The notes: generated from the sequence alone by a model not told the origin. 64,000 nucleotides of DNA from UBA7446 sp024639165 (GCA_024639165.1 JAHEIX010000004.1:1-64000); one strand, 5' to 3'. Numbered from the stretch's first letter, positions 43,974-53,496 are shown. A program made the numbers and translations.

Positions 43974-44500
43974 GCGTCTTGATTTTCGTGAATACTAACA
44001 TCTATAGCTCCTGAATTTTTCAAAAGACTAATTAATTTTTTTTCGTCACCTGATAAAGCTACTTGCATTAAGAACTTATCATCTGTGGTTTCGGGCATTG
44101 GATTTTCAGCTTTTTTAAATGGCCACAGTCGGCTCCGCAAATAGAATGTAATGACCATGAGGTGTGCAGCAAAAAATACTGTCATTTCAAATATTACAGG
44201 CACAAAAGCAGGGAGGTTTTCCATAAACGAAAAACTAGGCTTTCCACCAATGTTTTGTGGCCAATCGACTATCATGATATAATTAATCATGGTAATGGCA
44301 ACGGCAAAACCTAAAATACCATACATAAAGGCAGTAATGGCAAGGCGTGTGCTAGCCAGCCCCATGGCATGGTCAAGCCCGTGTACAGGGAATGGTGTAA
44401 ACACTTCCTCTATATGATACTTTGCTTTTTTTACGTCTTTAACCGCGTGCAAAAGCGTATCATCATCGTCATAAACGGCATGTACTAATTTACTACTCAT
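43970..44500 (-). CDS. actD: Alternative complex III subunit ActD (DUF3341)
   Basis: 176 residues with two membrane helices (RLAITAFMYGILGFAVAITMINYIM; FVPVIFEMTVFFAAHLMVITFYLRS) in a DUF3341-type pattern: HAVYDDDDTLLHAVK, YHIEEVFTPFPVHGLDHAMGLASTRL, and DDKFLMQV near the C-terminus. A structural subunit spanning the cytoplasmic membrane next to ActC. Overlaps actC by 8 bp and actE by 4 bp. Confidence 0.93.
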   Translation of the reverse strand: MSSKLVHAVYDDDDTLLHAVKDVKKAKYHIEEVFTPFPVHGLDHAMGLASTRLAITAFMYGILGFAVAITMINYIMIVDWPQNIGGKPSFSFMENLPAFVPVIFEMTVFFAAHLMVITFYLRSRLWPFKKAENPMPETTDDKFLMQVALSGDEKKLISLLKNSGAIDVSIHENQDA

Positions 44501-45878
44501 GGCTATGCGTGTTTTTGTATTTATCTCCCGATGTTTTCAAAATCGATTTCACCTCTGCCTGTGCAATAACAGGGAACGTTCTGGCGTACAGCAAGAATAG
44601 CACAAAGAAGAAACCAATGGTTCCAATAAAGATACCTATATCTACAAATGTTGGTGAGAACATGGTCCAGGAAGAGGGCAAATAATCGCGGTGTAACGAG
44701 GTTACAATGATTACAAAGCGCTCAAACCACATCCCGATGTTTACCACAATTGAAATGATAAAGGAGAACATAATACTTGTACGTAATTTTTTAAACCACA
44801 TTAATTGGGGGGAGAATACGTTACATGTCATCATGGCCCAATATGCCCACCAGTAAGGACCGGTTGCGCGATTGAGGAATGCGTACTGTTCATACTCAAC
44901 ACCCGAATACCAAGCAATGAACAACTCGGTTATGTAGGCGACCCCAACTATAGATCCCGTAATCATGATAACGATGTTCATCAATTCGATATGTTGTCTT
45001 GTGATATAGTTTTCCAAATGCGATACTTTACGCATGATAATCAACAACGTGTTTACCATGGCAAATCCAGAGAAGATTGCACCTGCAACAAAATACGGCG
45101 GGAAAATCGTGGTGTGCCACCCCGGTATAACGGATGTTGCAAAGTCAAAGGATACTATGGTGTGTACGGATAATACTAAAGGCGTTGCCAATCCAGCCAA
45201 GACTAGAGAAACCTCTTCAAAACGTTGCCAATCTTTGGCGCGTCCACTCCATCCAAAACTCAACAAGCCGTAAATTTTCTTCTGAAAAGGCTTGATAGCT
45301 CTATCACGGATCATGGCAAAATCAGGAAGTAAACCCGTCCACCAAAACACGAGGGATACAGATAAGTATGTTGAGATGGCAAATACATCCCACAACAGAG
45401 GGGAGTTGAAGTTTACCCAAAGTGAACCAAACTGATTTGGAATAGGCAATACCCAATATGCCAACCATGGGCGACCCATGTGAATAATTGGAAATAGCCC
45501 TGCTTGTATAACCGAGAAAATAGTCATGGCCTCCGCAGAACGGTTAATGGCCATACGCCATTTTTGACGGAATAATAAAAGTACTGCAGATATCAAGGTT
45601 CCGGCGTGTCCGATACCTACCCACCATACAAAGTTGGTAATATCCCAAGCCCAACCTACGGTCTTGTTTAGTCCCCAAACGCCAATTCCGGTAGAAACGG
45701 TGTAAATGATACAGCCCAATCCCCAAAGGAAGGCCGTAAGGGCAATAGCAAAAGCGATAAACCACTGCTTGTTTGGTGGATTTTCCACGGGCGCAGCAAT
45801 GTCAACCGTTACGTCATGGTACGACTTGTTCCCTGTTACTAAGGGCTTTCTAATGGGTGCTTCGTAGTGACTAGCCAT
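44493..45878 (-). CDS. actC: Alternative complex III quinol-binding subunit ActC (NrfD/PsrC family)
   Basis: 461 residues with about ten membrane helices: AFAIALTAFLWGLGCIIYTVSTG, NFVWWVGIGHAGTLISAVLLLF, TIFSVIQAGLFPIIHMGRPW, VFWWTGLLPDFAMIRDR and FVAGAIFSGFAMVNTLLII. The VGIGHAGTLISA and IHMGRPW segments are NrfD/PsrC family hallmarks and sit where the quinol site is in this family. Between actB (10 bp) and actD (8-bp overlap). Confidence 0.95.
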   Translation of the reverse strand: MASHYEAPIRKPLVTGNKSYHDVTVDIAAPVENPPNKQWFIAFAIALTAFLWGLGCIIYTVSTGIGVWGLNKTVGWAWDITNFVWWVGIGHAGTLISAVLLLFRQKWRMAINRSAEAMTIFSVIQAGLFPIIHMGRPWLAYWVLPIPNQFGSLWVNFNSPLLWDVFAISTYLSVSLVFWWTGLLPDFAMIRDRAIKPFQKKIYGLLSFGWSGRAKDWQRFEEVSLVLAGLATPLVLSVHTIVSFDFATSVIPGWHTTIFPPYFVAGAIFSGFAMVNTLLIIMRKVSHLENYITRQHIELMNIVIMITGSIVGVAYITELFIAWYSGVEYEQYAFLNRATGPYWWAYWAMMTCNVFSPQLMWFKKLRTSIMFSFIISIVVNIGMWFERFVIIVTSLHRDYLPSSWTMFSPTFVDIGIFIGTIGFFFVLFLLYARTFPVIAQAEVKSILKTSGDKYKNTHSHE

Positions 45879-45888
45879 AAATCGTTCC

Positions 45889-48800
45889 TTAAGTGTTTCT
45901 AACTTTAACTTGATACATCACATTCGGTTTTGTACCAATGCTTTCAAGCAGGTGATACATTCGATTGTCTTCTTTGAGGTGTGCTACCTCACTGTCTTTG
46001 TCATTGATGTCACCAAAAGCCAAGGCGCCTGTTCCACACGCACTTGAACATGCCGTTTGGAATTCGCCATCTTTTATTTCGCGACCTTCAAGTTTCGCGT
46101 CTAAAATGGTTTTTTGTGTCATTTGAATACACATTGAACATTTTTCCATTACCCCTCTAGAACGAACCACTACGTCTGGGTTTAATACCATACGTCCTAG
46201 GTCGTCGTTCATGTGGTAATCAAATTCGTCATTCTTATTGTATAAGAACCAGTTGAATCTACGTACTTTATACGGACAGTTATTAGCACAATAACGTGTT
46301 CCTACACAACGGTTATACGCCATGTGGTTTTGGCCCTGTCGTCCGTGAGAACTTGCAGCCACTGGACAAACGGTTTCACAAGGCGCGTGATTACAGTGTT
46401 GACACATAACCGGCTGGAAGGTAACTTGCGGATTGGCCGAAGGATCTTCCATTTTGTTAAAAGTAGATAGCGAATCTCCCAATCCACTGATGTTTTCTAC
46501 TGTCTCTAAATCTCCTTCAAATGTATCTTGTGCAGAATAGTAGCGGTCAATTCGCAACCAGTGCATATCACGTGACTTACGGATTTCGTGCTTACCTACA
46601 ACAGGGACGTTGTTTTCAGCGTGACAGGCAATCACACAAGCGCCACAACCTGTACAGGAATTTAAGTCAATGGACAAATTGAAGTGGTGCCCTATTGAAC
46701 GATCAAAGGCTTGCCACATATCTGCGTCTGGAGAAGTTACATCAATTTCTTCGTGATCACGAGACACTTGTGTCATCGAGTTCCAATATTTGGCGTCTTT
46801 GGTATTGAATATTTCAAGGGAGGTTTCACGAACAATCTCGCCCCTACCCATCAACGTGTTTTGCAACTGCGTACAGGCAAATTCGTGCATGTCGCTAGTA
46901 GCCGTCACGGTTACGCTTTGTACTGAATTAAAGTTCTGATATAATGCATACGCATTAACACCAACCTGCATTTCAGATTTCATCCCGGCTGTTTTACCAT
47001 AACCCAATGCCAATCCAACAGTGCCTACGGCTTGTCCCGGCTGAATTAGTACCGGTGCTTTCACAACAATATCGTTGAGTTTGACTTCAGCAATACTGCC
47101 GTCAAGTGCACCATCTGACTGGTTGACGTTTTTTAATCCCAGTGCTTCTGCATCTGCTTTGGAAACGGTTAGATAATTATCCCAAGTAATTCGAGAAATA
47201 GGGTCTGGGAATTCTTGTAACCAAGGGTTGTTGGCTTGTTGACCATCGCCAATTCCTGTTTTGGTATATAGGTGTAATTCCAATCCTGCTTTAGATTTAG
47301 CGCGAATAAGTCGTTGCATTAACGCATCTACATTATCGCGGTAACCAAGGCGGTTGCTGCTAGCGGTCACATAAAACCCATCGTGAAGGGCTTCGTTAAA
47401 GGATTTACCGCCAAGAATATTGGCATTCCAGTAAGACTTGATGGCATCGTCATAACCTTGTGTACTGCCACTTAATTTGAGTAATACCTCTTGAAATTGT
47501 TTGGTATCAAATAATGGACGAATCGTAGGCTGCATTAGTGCATAGTGACCCATTTTCATTTCCACATCGCCCCAAGATTCCAAATAATGAGGTGCTGGAG
47601 CTACCCATTGGCAATGCACAGCTGTCTCATCATTTTTCATACTAAAGCTCACAGACAGTGCTGCTTTCTTAAGTCCTGCAATGAACGCATCGGCATTAGG
47701 AAGTGTATATGCAGGATTAACCCCCGCCATAATCACACCAGATACTTTTCCGCTATTAAGATCGTTTACTAACTGGTTTATTTGGCTTGCGTCGCCTTGA
47801 CGAAGTGACGTATTCTGTCTTACGTCCATGACATCAGAGCCTAACAGTTCGTTGATGGCCAAAGCAGCGCGTTGAGCGTCTTCGTTCTGTAAACCGGTAA
47901 CCACAACAGCACCTTTGCCAGCTGCTTTCAGGGCAGTAGCAATCTCAGAAACTTTTGCGTTTAGCGCTTTTGAAAGCGAAGTCGGGTAAGACGTGTTGGT
48001 CAATGCCCCGTAAAGAGCTGCCAATACAAATTGTTGTTCGGTTGCAGTAGTGGGTATGCGTAAGTCAGCATTGGCGCCAGACAGGGTCATATTAGACTCA
48101 AACTGGTAGTGCTTAGACATCTTTGCCTTTCCCTTTTTCCCTTTTGGCACACGAGTTTTGGCATATCCTGTATCATATCCACCGCCTTGCCAGTCTCCTA
48201 GAAAGTCTGCATCAACAGAAACAATACAACTCGCTTTGCTGAAATCGTAGCTAGGAAGCGCACGTTTGCCGTATGCTTTTTCAAATGCATTGAGTGCCGC
48301 TGTTTCGGAAAGCGCATCATACACGTGATGGCTAACATTCGAGAACTTGGCTTGAAAATCTTTGATGATTTGATTCGTTGTTGGACTGGCTAAAGAAGGT
48401 GTAATTAACGCAACTTCTTCACCCTTTTCAGCTAGTGCTTTGAGCTGTTGAGCAACATTTGACTCAAGGGTATCCCAACTTACACCAACGCCAGCTTGTG
48501 TAGGTCCTTGCACACGCATGCTGTCATAAAGTGACAAGACAGAAGCTTGTACACGTGCATTTGCAACATTATTTACAGGTGCATCAGGGTTATTTTCCAC
48601 CTTGATAGGACGTCCTTCGCGAGTTTTAATAAGTATACTAGCAGTGTCAAAACCATCAACCAATGTAGTAGCGTAGTAATTGGCTATGCCTGGAATGATT
48701 TGCTCTGGCTGTACAACGTAAGGAATAGATTTGTTGATGGGGCCCTCACAAGCAGCTAGAGTAGCCGCAGCAGTACTAAAGCCCATATATTTTAGGAAAT

Positions 48801-48954
48801 CACGACGAGAAGTATCGCTTTCTGGCAATTCGGAATTGCCTAACAGGTCTTCAGGAAGTTTTTGAACAAACTCCTTTTGAGCCAAATCCTCTGCCAAAGT
48901 TGACTGATTGTTCAACTCTACTTCGCTTTTCCAGTATTTTTTTTGATTGGGCAT
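45889..48954 (-). CDS. actB: Alternative complex III iron-sulfur/molybdopterin-like subunit ActB
   Basis: 1021 residues from ATG 48954. Tat-type signal with twin arginine at 50-51 (TSRRDFLKYMGFSTAAATLAAC) and a lipobox Cys at about 69. The N-terminal half resembles the molybdopterin oxidoreductase large subunit but, in this family, without the cofactor; the C-terminal half is a ferredoxin-like domain with four cysteine clusters: CTGCGACVIAC, CQHCNHAPCETVC, CVGTRYCANNCPYK, and CSMCIQMTQ with CSSACGTGALAFGD. Exported folded to the periplasmic face. Starts 10 bp after actA; a longer frame from 48996 overlaps actA and is rejected. Confidence 0.94.
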   Translation of the reverse strand: MPNQKKYWKSEVELNNQSTLAEDLAQKEFVQKLPEDLLGNSELPESDTSRRDFLKYMGFSTAAATLAACEGPINKSIPYVVQPEQIIPGIANYYATTLVDGFDTASILIKTREGRPIKVENNPDAPVNNVANARVQASVLSLYDSMRVQGPTQAGVGVSWDTLESNVAQQLKALAEKGEEVALITPSLASPTTNQIIKDFQAKFSNVSHHVYDALSETAALNAFEKAYGKRALPSYDFSKASCIVSVDADFLGDWQGGGYDTGYAKTRVPKGKKGKAKMSKHYQFESNMTLSGANADLRIPTTATEQQFVLAALYGALTNTSYPTSLSKALNAKVSEIATALKAAGKGAVVVTGLQNEDAQRAALAINELLGSDVMDVRQNTSLRQGDASQINQLVNDLNSGKVSGVIMAGVNPAYTLPNADAFIAGLKKAALSVSFSMKNDETAVHCQWVAPAPHYLESWGDVEMKMGHYALMQPTIRPLFDTKQFQEVLLKLSGSTQGYDDAIKSYWNANILGGKSFNEALHDGFYVTASSNRLGYRDNVDALMQRLIRAKSKAGLELHLYTKTGIGDGQQANNPWLQEFPDPISRITWDNYLTVSKADAEALGLKNVNQSDGALDGSIAEVKLNDIVVKAPVLIQPGQAVGTVGLALGYGKTAGMKSEMQVGVNAYALYQNFNSVQSVTVTATSDMHEFACTQLQNTLMGRGEIVRETSLEIFNTKDAKYWNSMTQVSRDHEEIDVTSPDADMWQAFDRSIGHHFNLSIDLNSCTGCGACVIACHAENNVPVVGKHEIRKSRDMHWLRIDRYYSAQDTFEGDLETVENISGLGDSLSTFNKMEDPSANPQVTFQPVMCQHCNHAPCETVCPVAASSHGRQGQNHMAYNRCVGTRYCANNCPYKVRRFNWFLYNKNDEFDYHMNDDLGRMVLNPDVVVRSRGVMEKCSMCIQMTQKTILDAKLEGREIKDGEFQTACSSACGTGALAFGDINDKDSEVAHLKEDNRMYHLLESIGTKPNVMYQVKVRNT

Positions 48955-48964
48955 ATGTTGATTC

Positions 48965-50230
48965 TTAATAATGACACTTTCCACACTCCAATCCACCCAT
49001 TTGGGCAGCGGTTAGTTTCTCTACTCCGTATTTTTTTGACAATTCTTCATGAATCTTGGTATAGTATCCATTGTCTTTAACATTCACGTTTGTTTCACGG
49101 TGACAGTTGATACACCATCCCATGGTAAGCGGTGAATGTTGGTATAAAATTTCCATTTCTTCAACAGGACCGTGACATTTCTGACACTCAATTCCCGCTA
49201 CAGAAACGTGCTGTGCGTGGTTGAAATACACAAAGTCTGGCAGGTTATGAATACGCACCCACTTAACAGGTTCTGTTTCTCCTGTATAGCTTTGTGTTGC
49301 TTCGTCCCAACCTACAGCTTTGTAAAGCTTTTTGATTTCGTTGGTGTAAAATTCCTTTGTGTATCCTTTTTCTAAATCTTCCTCACCATTGTATTCGGCA
49401 ATGTTCATGTGACAGTTCATACACACATTGAGTGAAGGAATACCAGAATGTTTGGAAACACGTGCAGAAGAATGACAATATTTACACTCAATTTGGTTGT
49501 CTCCAGCGTGAATTTTGTGAGAATAGTGTATCGGTTGTATGGGCATATAACCCTGATCGATACCTACTTGCATCAAGTAGCTATAACCAACATAAGCGCT
49601 TGAAAGCAACAAAAATATAACGGTTACAAACACCAAAAATGGGTTTTGTGCATAGGCTTTCCAAAGAGGTATACGCTTTCTTTTTTCTTTCTTAACAAGC
49701 TCAACGCCATTAGCCGCTGCAATCTTATTTAGTGTTTTGTTAACCAAAAACAACATGGTCACCAAAGCAGCCAAAACCAATAATAATACCGCCAAAATCA
49801 AATCGTTGGTGAAGCCACCACCTGATTGAGCAGCTACCGCGGCAGGCATTGCAGCTGCAGCCGGTGCGGGAGGTGTGTAGTCGGTATAAGCTAAAATATT
49901 ATCCATGTCCTCATTTGAAAGTTGTGGAAACGAGGTCATAACTGAACCATTGTACTCTTCATAAATGGCAACCGCTTGGGCATCGCCAGACTTTACCATG
50001 GCGGTAGAATTCTTAATCCAACTGTAAAGCCATTCTCTGTCATACTTGGCAGATACGCCAGCTAGGGCAGGCCCCACAGCGCGTTTCTTGAGTTTGTGAC
50101 AAGCAGCACAGTTGGCGTTGAATAAGGATTTTCCTTTTTGGATGTCAGGCTCTTGGGCATTTACAGCGAAGCTGAAGCAGAGCGTTAGAAGCAGTAATGG
50201 AAGGTGAGCTAGAAAGCTGTCCTTGTACAT
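48965..50230 (-). CDS. actA: Alternative complex III multihaem cytochrome c subunit ActA
   Basis: 421 residues: signal peptide (LLLLTLCFSFAVNAQ), an N-terminal cytochrome c domain with CAACH at 41-45 and Met 98, an Ala/Pro linker, two membrane helices (LILAVLLLVLAALVTMLFLV; FLVFVTVIFLLLSSAYVGYSYL), then a C-terminal multihaem domain with CKYCH 249, CMNCH 270, CQKCH 349, CINCH 373 and CGKCH 416. Six CxxCH in all, the last at the very C-terminus. First gene of the operon, with a -7 box and a leader palindrome upstream. Confidence 0.94.
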   Translation of the reverse strand: MYKDSFLAHLPLLLLTLCFSFAVNAQEPDIQKGKSLFNANCAACHKLKKRAVGPALAGVSAKYDREWLYSWIKNSTAMVKSGDAQAVAIYEEYNGSVMTSFPQLSNEDMDNILAYTDYTPPAPAAAAMPAAVAAQSGGGFTNDLILAVLLLVLAALVTMLFLVNKTLNKIAAANGVELVKKEKRKRIPLWKAYAQNPFLVFVTVIFLLLSSAYVGYSYLMQVGIDQGYMPIQPIHYSHKIHAGDNQIECKYCHSSARVSKHSGIPSLNVCMNCHMNIAEYNGEEDLEKGYTKEFYTNEIKKLYKAVGWDEATQSYTGETEPVKWVRIHNLPDFVYFNHAQHVSVAGIECQKCHGPVEEMEILYQHSPLTMGWCINCHRETNVNVKDNGYYTKIHEELSKKYGVEKLTAAQMGGLECGKCHY

Positions 50231-50249
50231 ACGAGGTTAATTGTTGGTT

Positions 50250-50269
50250 AATTCACACATTTGTGAATT
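50250..50269. repeat. Palindrome in the act operon leader
   Basis: AATTCACA, loop CATT, TGTGAATT: perfect 8-bp inverted repeat 20 bp upstream of the actA ATG and 7 bp downstream of its -7 box. It would be the 5'-terminal hairpin of the mRNA or an operator. Confidence 0.7.
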
Positions 50270-50275
50270 CGTCAG

Positions 50276-50283
50276 CAAAATTA
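50276..50283 (-). promoter_or_regulatory. -7 promoter box of the act-cox operon
   Basis: Minus-strand TAATTTTG (exact TAnnTTTG); no TTG at -33 spacing. Predicted start near 50271, leader of about 40 nt. Confidence 0.5.
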
Positions 50284-50430
50284 CGACACAACCCCCATTT
50301 TAAAAACTAGTTAGCGATCAAAGTTTTAATTTATATTTCGTCTAAATAATATATTATGTATTTGATAATCAATGCTATATAGAAATAATGTTTAGCGTCT
50401 TTTTAACAAAAATTAATTTAAATAATGGTG

Positions 50431-50438
50431 TATTTTTG
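50431..50438 (+). promoter_or_regulatory. -7 promoter box of the SPOR gene
   Basis: TATTTTTG followed by CCTTTA and ATG 50445. The 6-nt gap implies an mRNA starting at or within a few bases of the start codon. The rest of the 214-bp actA-SPOR gap is AT-rich with the act palindrome and nothing else recognisable. Confidence 0.5.
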
Positions 50439-50444
50439 CCTTTA

Positions 50445-50828
50445 ATGAAAAACAACATGCGCCCACAAACAATCTGTTTTATTTTTTGTGTTTTGATAAA
50501 CTGCTCCTACTTGATGGGACAGCAAGCACAAATTCAACTAAGTGCTCCCAAAAAACTCGATAGCTTACTCCAAAAAAAAATAGCCCTAGACCGATTGAAT
50601 GCAGCCAAAAGACAATATACTATACAGGTTTTTTATGGAAGTTTTGAAGCTACAACAGCAGAATTGGAGCGATTTAAAGCCTTGTTTCCAGACATGACTG
50701 CCCAGTTGATTTTTGAAACGCCCAACTACAAAATAAGAACTGGTAATTATACCACAGAACGAGAAGCCTCAGCAGAATTGGAAAAAGTGAAACGGAGATT
50801 TCGCTCGGCTTTTGTGTTAAAACCTTAG
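50445..50828 (+). CDS. SPOR domain-containing protein
   Basis: 127 residues from ATG 50445: signal peptide (TICFIFCVLINCSYLMGQ), a short linker SAPKKLDSLLQKKIALD, and a C-terminal SPOR domain (about 52-125) with YTIQVFYGSF, AQLIFETPNYKIRTGNYTTEREASAELEKVKRRF. SPOR domains bind denuded peptidoglycan glycans at division septa, so an envelope or division role is likely. Possible lipoprotein (LINC). An upstream in-frame ATG at 50388 lies before the promoter and is rejected. Convergent with infB, stops 1 bp apart. Confidence 0.85.
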   Translation: MKNNMRPQTICFIFCVLINCSYLMGQQAQIQLSAPKKLDSLLQKKIALDRLNAAKRQYTIQVFYGSFEATTAELERFKALFPDMTAQLIFETPNYKIRTGNYTTEREASAELEKVKRRFRSAFVLKP

Positions 50829-50829
50829 C

Positions 50830-53496
50830 TTATTTAAGCGTCTTTTTGATGGCTACTTGCTCGTAGCATTCCACAACATCACCTTCTTTAATATCGTTAT
50901 ATCCTTTGATTTGAAGTCCACAATCGTAGCCTTTGGTAACCTCTTTTACGTCGTCTTTAAAGCGTTTTAGAGATTCCAATTCGCCTGTATAAATAACAAC
51001 TCCCTCGCGGATAATACGAACGCCTGAGTTACGGATAATTTTACCATCTGTAACCATACAGCCCGCAATGGTACCCACTTTCGAAATTTTAAAGGTTTCT
51101 CTGATTTCAGCATTACCCCTAATTTCTTCCTTAAATTCAGGCGAAAGCATGCCTTCCATAGCGTCCTTAAGATCATTGATGGCATCGTAAATAATGGAGT
51201 AACTCCGAATATCGATTTCCTCTTTTTCCGCCAATTGACGAGCAGTTCCCATAGGTCGTACATTAAACCCAATAACAATTGCATCGGAAGCCGAAGCCAA
51301 CAACACATCCGATTCGGTTATGGCGCCAACGCCTTTGTGGATGATATTAACTTGAATTTCTTCGTTAGAAAGTTTTTGGAACGAGTCCGTTAGGGCTTCA
51401 ACAGAACCATCAACATCTCCTTTTAGGATGATGTTCAATTCTTTAAAGTCACCCAGCGCAATACGCCTTCCGATTTCATCTAGTGTAATGTGACGTTGCG
51501 TTCTTACCGACTGCTCACGCACCAATTGGGTGCGTTTTGCTGCAATTTGCTTGGCTTCTCTTTCGTCGCCATAAATATTAAAGCGATCACCGGCTTGTGG
51601 TGCACCGTCAAGTCCTAGAATTGAAACGGGAGTAGATGGTCCAGCGGATTCAAGTTCTTTGCCATGCTCGTTGTGCATTGCTTTTACTTTACCGCTGTGG
51701 CGTCCAGCCAAAATATAATCTCCAACGGTAAGTGTTCCAGATTGCACCAATATGGTCGATACATATCCTCTACCCTTGTCCAAAAATGCTTCAACGACAG
51801 TACCTTGAGCAGCCTTGTCTGGGTTTGCTTTTAGCTCTAGCAGCTCTGCTTCTAAGAGTACTTTTTCTAACAGCTCCTCAATACCTTGACCTGTCTTGGC
51901 AGAAATATCTTGGGATTGAATTTTTCCACCCCAGTCCTCAACCAATAAATTCATTCCAGCTAAGCTTTCCTTGATTTTATCAGGGTTGGCTGTTGGTAAG
52001 TCCATTTTGTTAATCGCAAATACAATAGGCACCGAAGCCGCTTGTGCGTGGCTGATGGCCTCTTTGGTTTGTGGCTTTATATCGTCATCGGCAGCGACCA
52101 CAATAATAACCAAGTCGGTTACTTGTGTTCCACGTGCACGCATGGCGGTAAAGGCCTCGTGACCAGGTGTATCTAAAAAGGTAATGGTTTGTCCATTTTT
52201 TACTTTTACGCTGTAGGCACCAATGTGCTGCGTGATTCCACCAGATTCTCCTTGAATTACGTTGGCACTTCGCACATAATCCAAAAGGGATGTTTTACCG
52301 TGATCAACGTGCCCCATTACTGTTACTATGGGTGCGCGGTGTTTTAGGTCTTCGGGTTTGTCTTCGACTACCTCAACGGCTTCTTCAATATCAGCCGTTA
52401 CAAATTCTACTTCAAATCCAAATTCTTCGGCAACAACGGATAGTGTTTCAGCGTCCAAGCGCTGATTCATGGTAACCATGATACCTAGCGACATACAAGC
52501 CGAAATGATTTGCGTGGAGCTGATGTCCATCATAGTAGCCACTTCTCCAACAGTTACAAATTCTGTAACCTTAAGGATTTTGCTTTCCGCTTCTTGTAAT
52601 GCTTCTTCTTCCTCCGATTTTTGACGGTGAGAGTCTCGCTTTTCACGACGGTACTTGGCTCCTTTTGATTTGGAAGTCTTTCCTTGCAATTTTTCAAGCG
52701 TTTCGCGGATTTGCTTCTGGATTTCTTCTTCTGTAGGCTCCTCTTTTGTTACCGCTGGGCGCTGTTGTTTGTTACCACGATTATTGTTGGGCTTACGATT
52801 TCCTGGGCCAGTGTCTTTGGTAATGCGTTTTCGGCGACGTTTATTGCTGTCGCTATCAGCGGGCTTCTTTGGTGCTGGCTTTTTGAATTTTGACAAGTCA
52901 ATATTCTCCCCAGCTGATTTTAATCCACTTAATTTTTTGTATAGAGTTTCAATCTTGCCGGAATTTTCGGCAGTTGGTTCTTCAGGAGTTTCTGTCTTAG
53001 CAGGAGTTGCTTCTTTAACAGGCGTTTCTGTTTTTGCAACAGGAGCAACTGCTTCAGCCTTTTGAGGTGCTGCTACTTCTTTTGGTGCTTCTTCCTTGGG
53101 TTCGGGTGTGGCTGCTTTGGGCGGTGCAGCAGGCTTTGGCTTAGGATTTAAGTCAATTTTGCCTACGGGTTTCAGGCCGCTCAAATTTGCTTGCGCCTTG
53201 ACTACGTTTGTTGGCTTAGAGAGTTCGGGAGCAGGAGCTTCTTCTTTTTGCGCCTGTTCACGAATGGCTTCTTTTTCTTTACGTTTCTCTTCAAAAACTT
53301 CGTGAGAAGCTTCTTTTTTTGAGCGGTCCGTTTGGAATGCGTCTAAAAGAAGTTCGTACTCCTGCTGGGAAATTTTGGCTGTCGGGCGTGCTTCCACCGA
53401 GAATCCTTTTTCGGATAGGTGTTCCACTGCACGATCCAACGAAATGTTTAGCTCGCGGAGTACTTTGTTAATTCGAATTGTTTTTAAATCTGCCAT
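50830..53496 (-). CDS. infB: Translation initiation factor IF-2
   Basis: GTPase that loads fMet-tRNA onto the 30S subunit. 888 residues: N-terminal helical domain (KVLRELNISLDRAVEHLSEKGFSVEA), a long charged Pro/Ala/Lys-rich linker to about residue 310, then the G domain (GHVDHGKTSLLD near 395, DTPGHEAF, NKMD) and C-terminal domains II-IV (GYVSTILVQSGTLTVGDYI; SGVRIIREGVVIYTGELESLKRFKDDVKEV). Follows nusA by 43 bp in the classic rimP-nusA-infB operon. Confidence 0.97.
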   Translation of the reverse strand: MADLKTIRINKVLRELNISLDRAVEHLSEKGFSVEARPTAKISQQEYELLLDAFQTDRSKKEASHEVFEEKRKEKEAIREQAQKEEAPAPELSKPTNVVKAQANLSGLKPVGKIDLNPKPKPAAPPKAATPEPKEEAPKEVAAPQKAEAVAPVAKTETPVKEATPAKTETPEEPTAENSGKIETLYKKLSGLKSAGENIDLSKFKKPAPKKPADSDSNKRRRKRITKDTGPGNRKPNNNRGNKQQRPAVTKEEPTEEEIQKQIRETLEKLQGKTSKSKGAKYRREKRDSHRQKSEEEEALQEAESKILKVTEFVTVGEVATMMDISSTQIISACMSLGIMVTMNQRLDAETLSVVAEEFGFEVEFVTADIEEAVEVVEDKPEDLKHRAPIVTVMGHVDHGKTSLLDYVRSANVIQGESGGITQHIGAYSVKVKNGQTITFLDTPGHEAFTAMRARGTQVTDLVIIVVAADDDIKPQTKEAISHAQAASVPIVFAINKMDLPTANPDKIKESLAGMNLLVEDWGGKIQSQDISAKTGQGIEELLEKVLLEAELLELKANPDKAAQGTVVEAFLDKGRGYVSTILVQSGTLTVGDYILAGRHSGKVKAMHNEHGKELESAGPSTPVSILGLDGAPQAGDRFNIYGDEREAKQIAAKRTQLVREQSVRTQRHITLDEIGRRIALGDFKELNIILKGDVDGSVEALTDSFQKLSNEEIQVNIIHKGVGAITESDVLLASASDAIVIGFNVRPMGTARQLAEKEEIDIRSYSIIYDAINDLKDAMEGMLSPEFKEEIRGNAEIRETFKISKVGTIAGCMVTDGKIIRNSGVRIIREGVVIYTGELESLKRFKDDVKEVTKGYDCGLQIKGYNDIKEGDVVECYEQVAIKKTLK

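Noticed and set aside
48955..48996. Upstream start of actB at 48996
   Set aside because: Overlaps actA and adds residues foreign to the family; ATG 48954 gives the usual N-terminus.
50250..50269. CRP/FNR-type site upstream of actA
   Set aside because: CRP sites read TGTGA-N6-TCACA; here the half-sites are in the opposite order, so I keep it only as an unnamed palindrome.
52655..53065. 136-residue plus-strand open frame
   Set aside because: Antisense to the low-complexity linker of infB, where stop-free antisense frames are expected.
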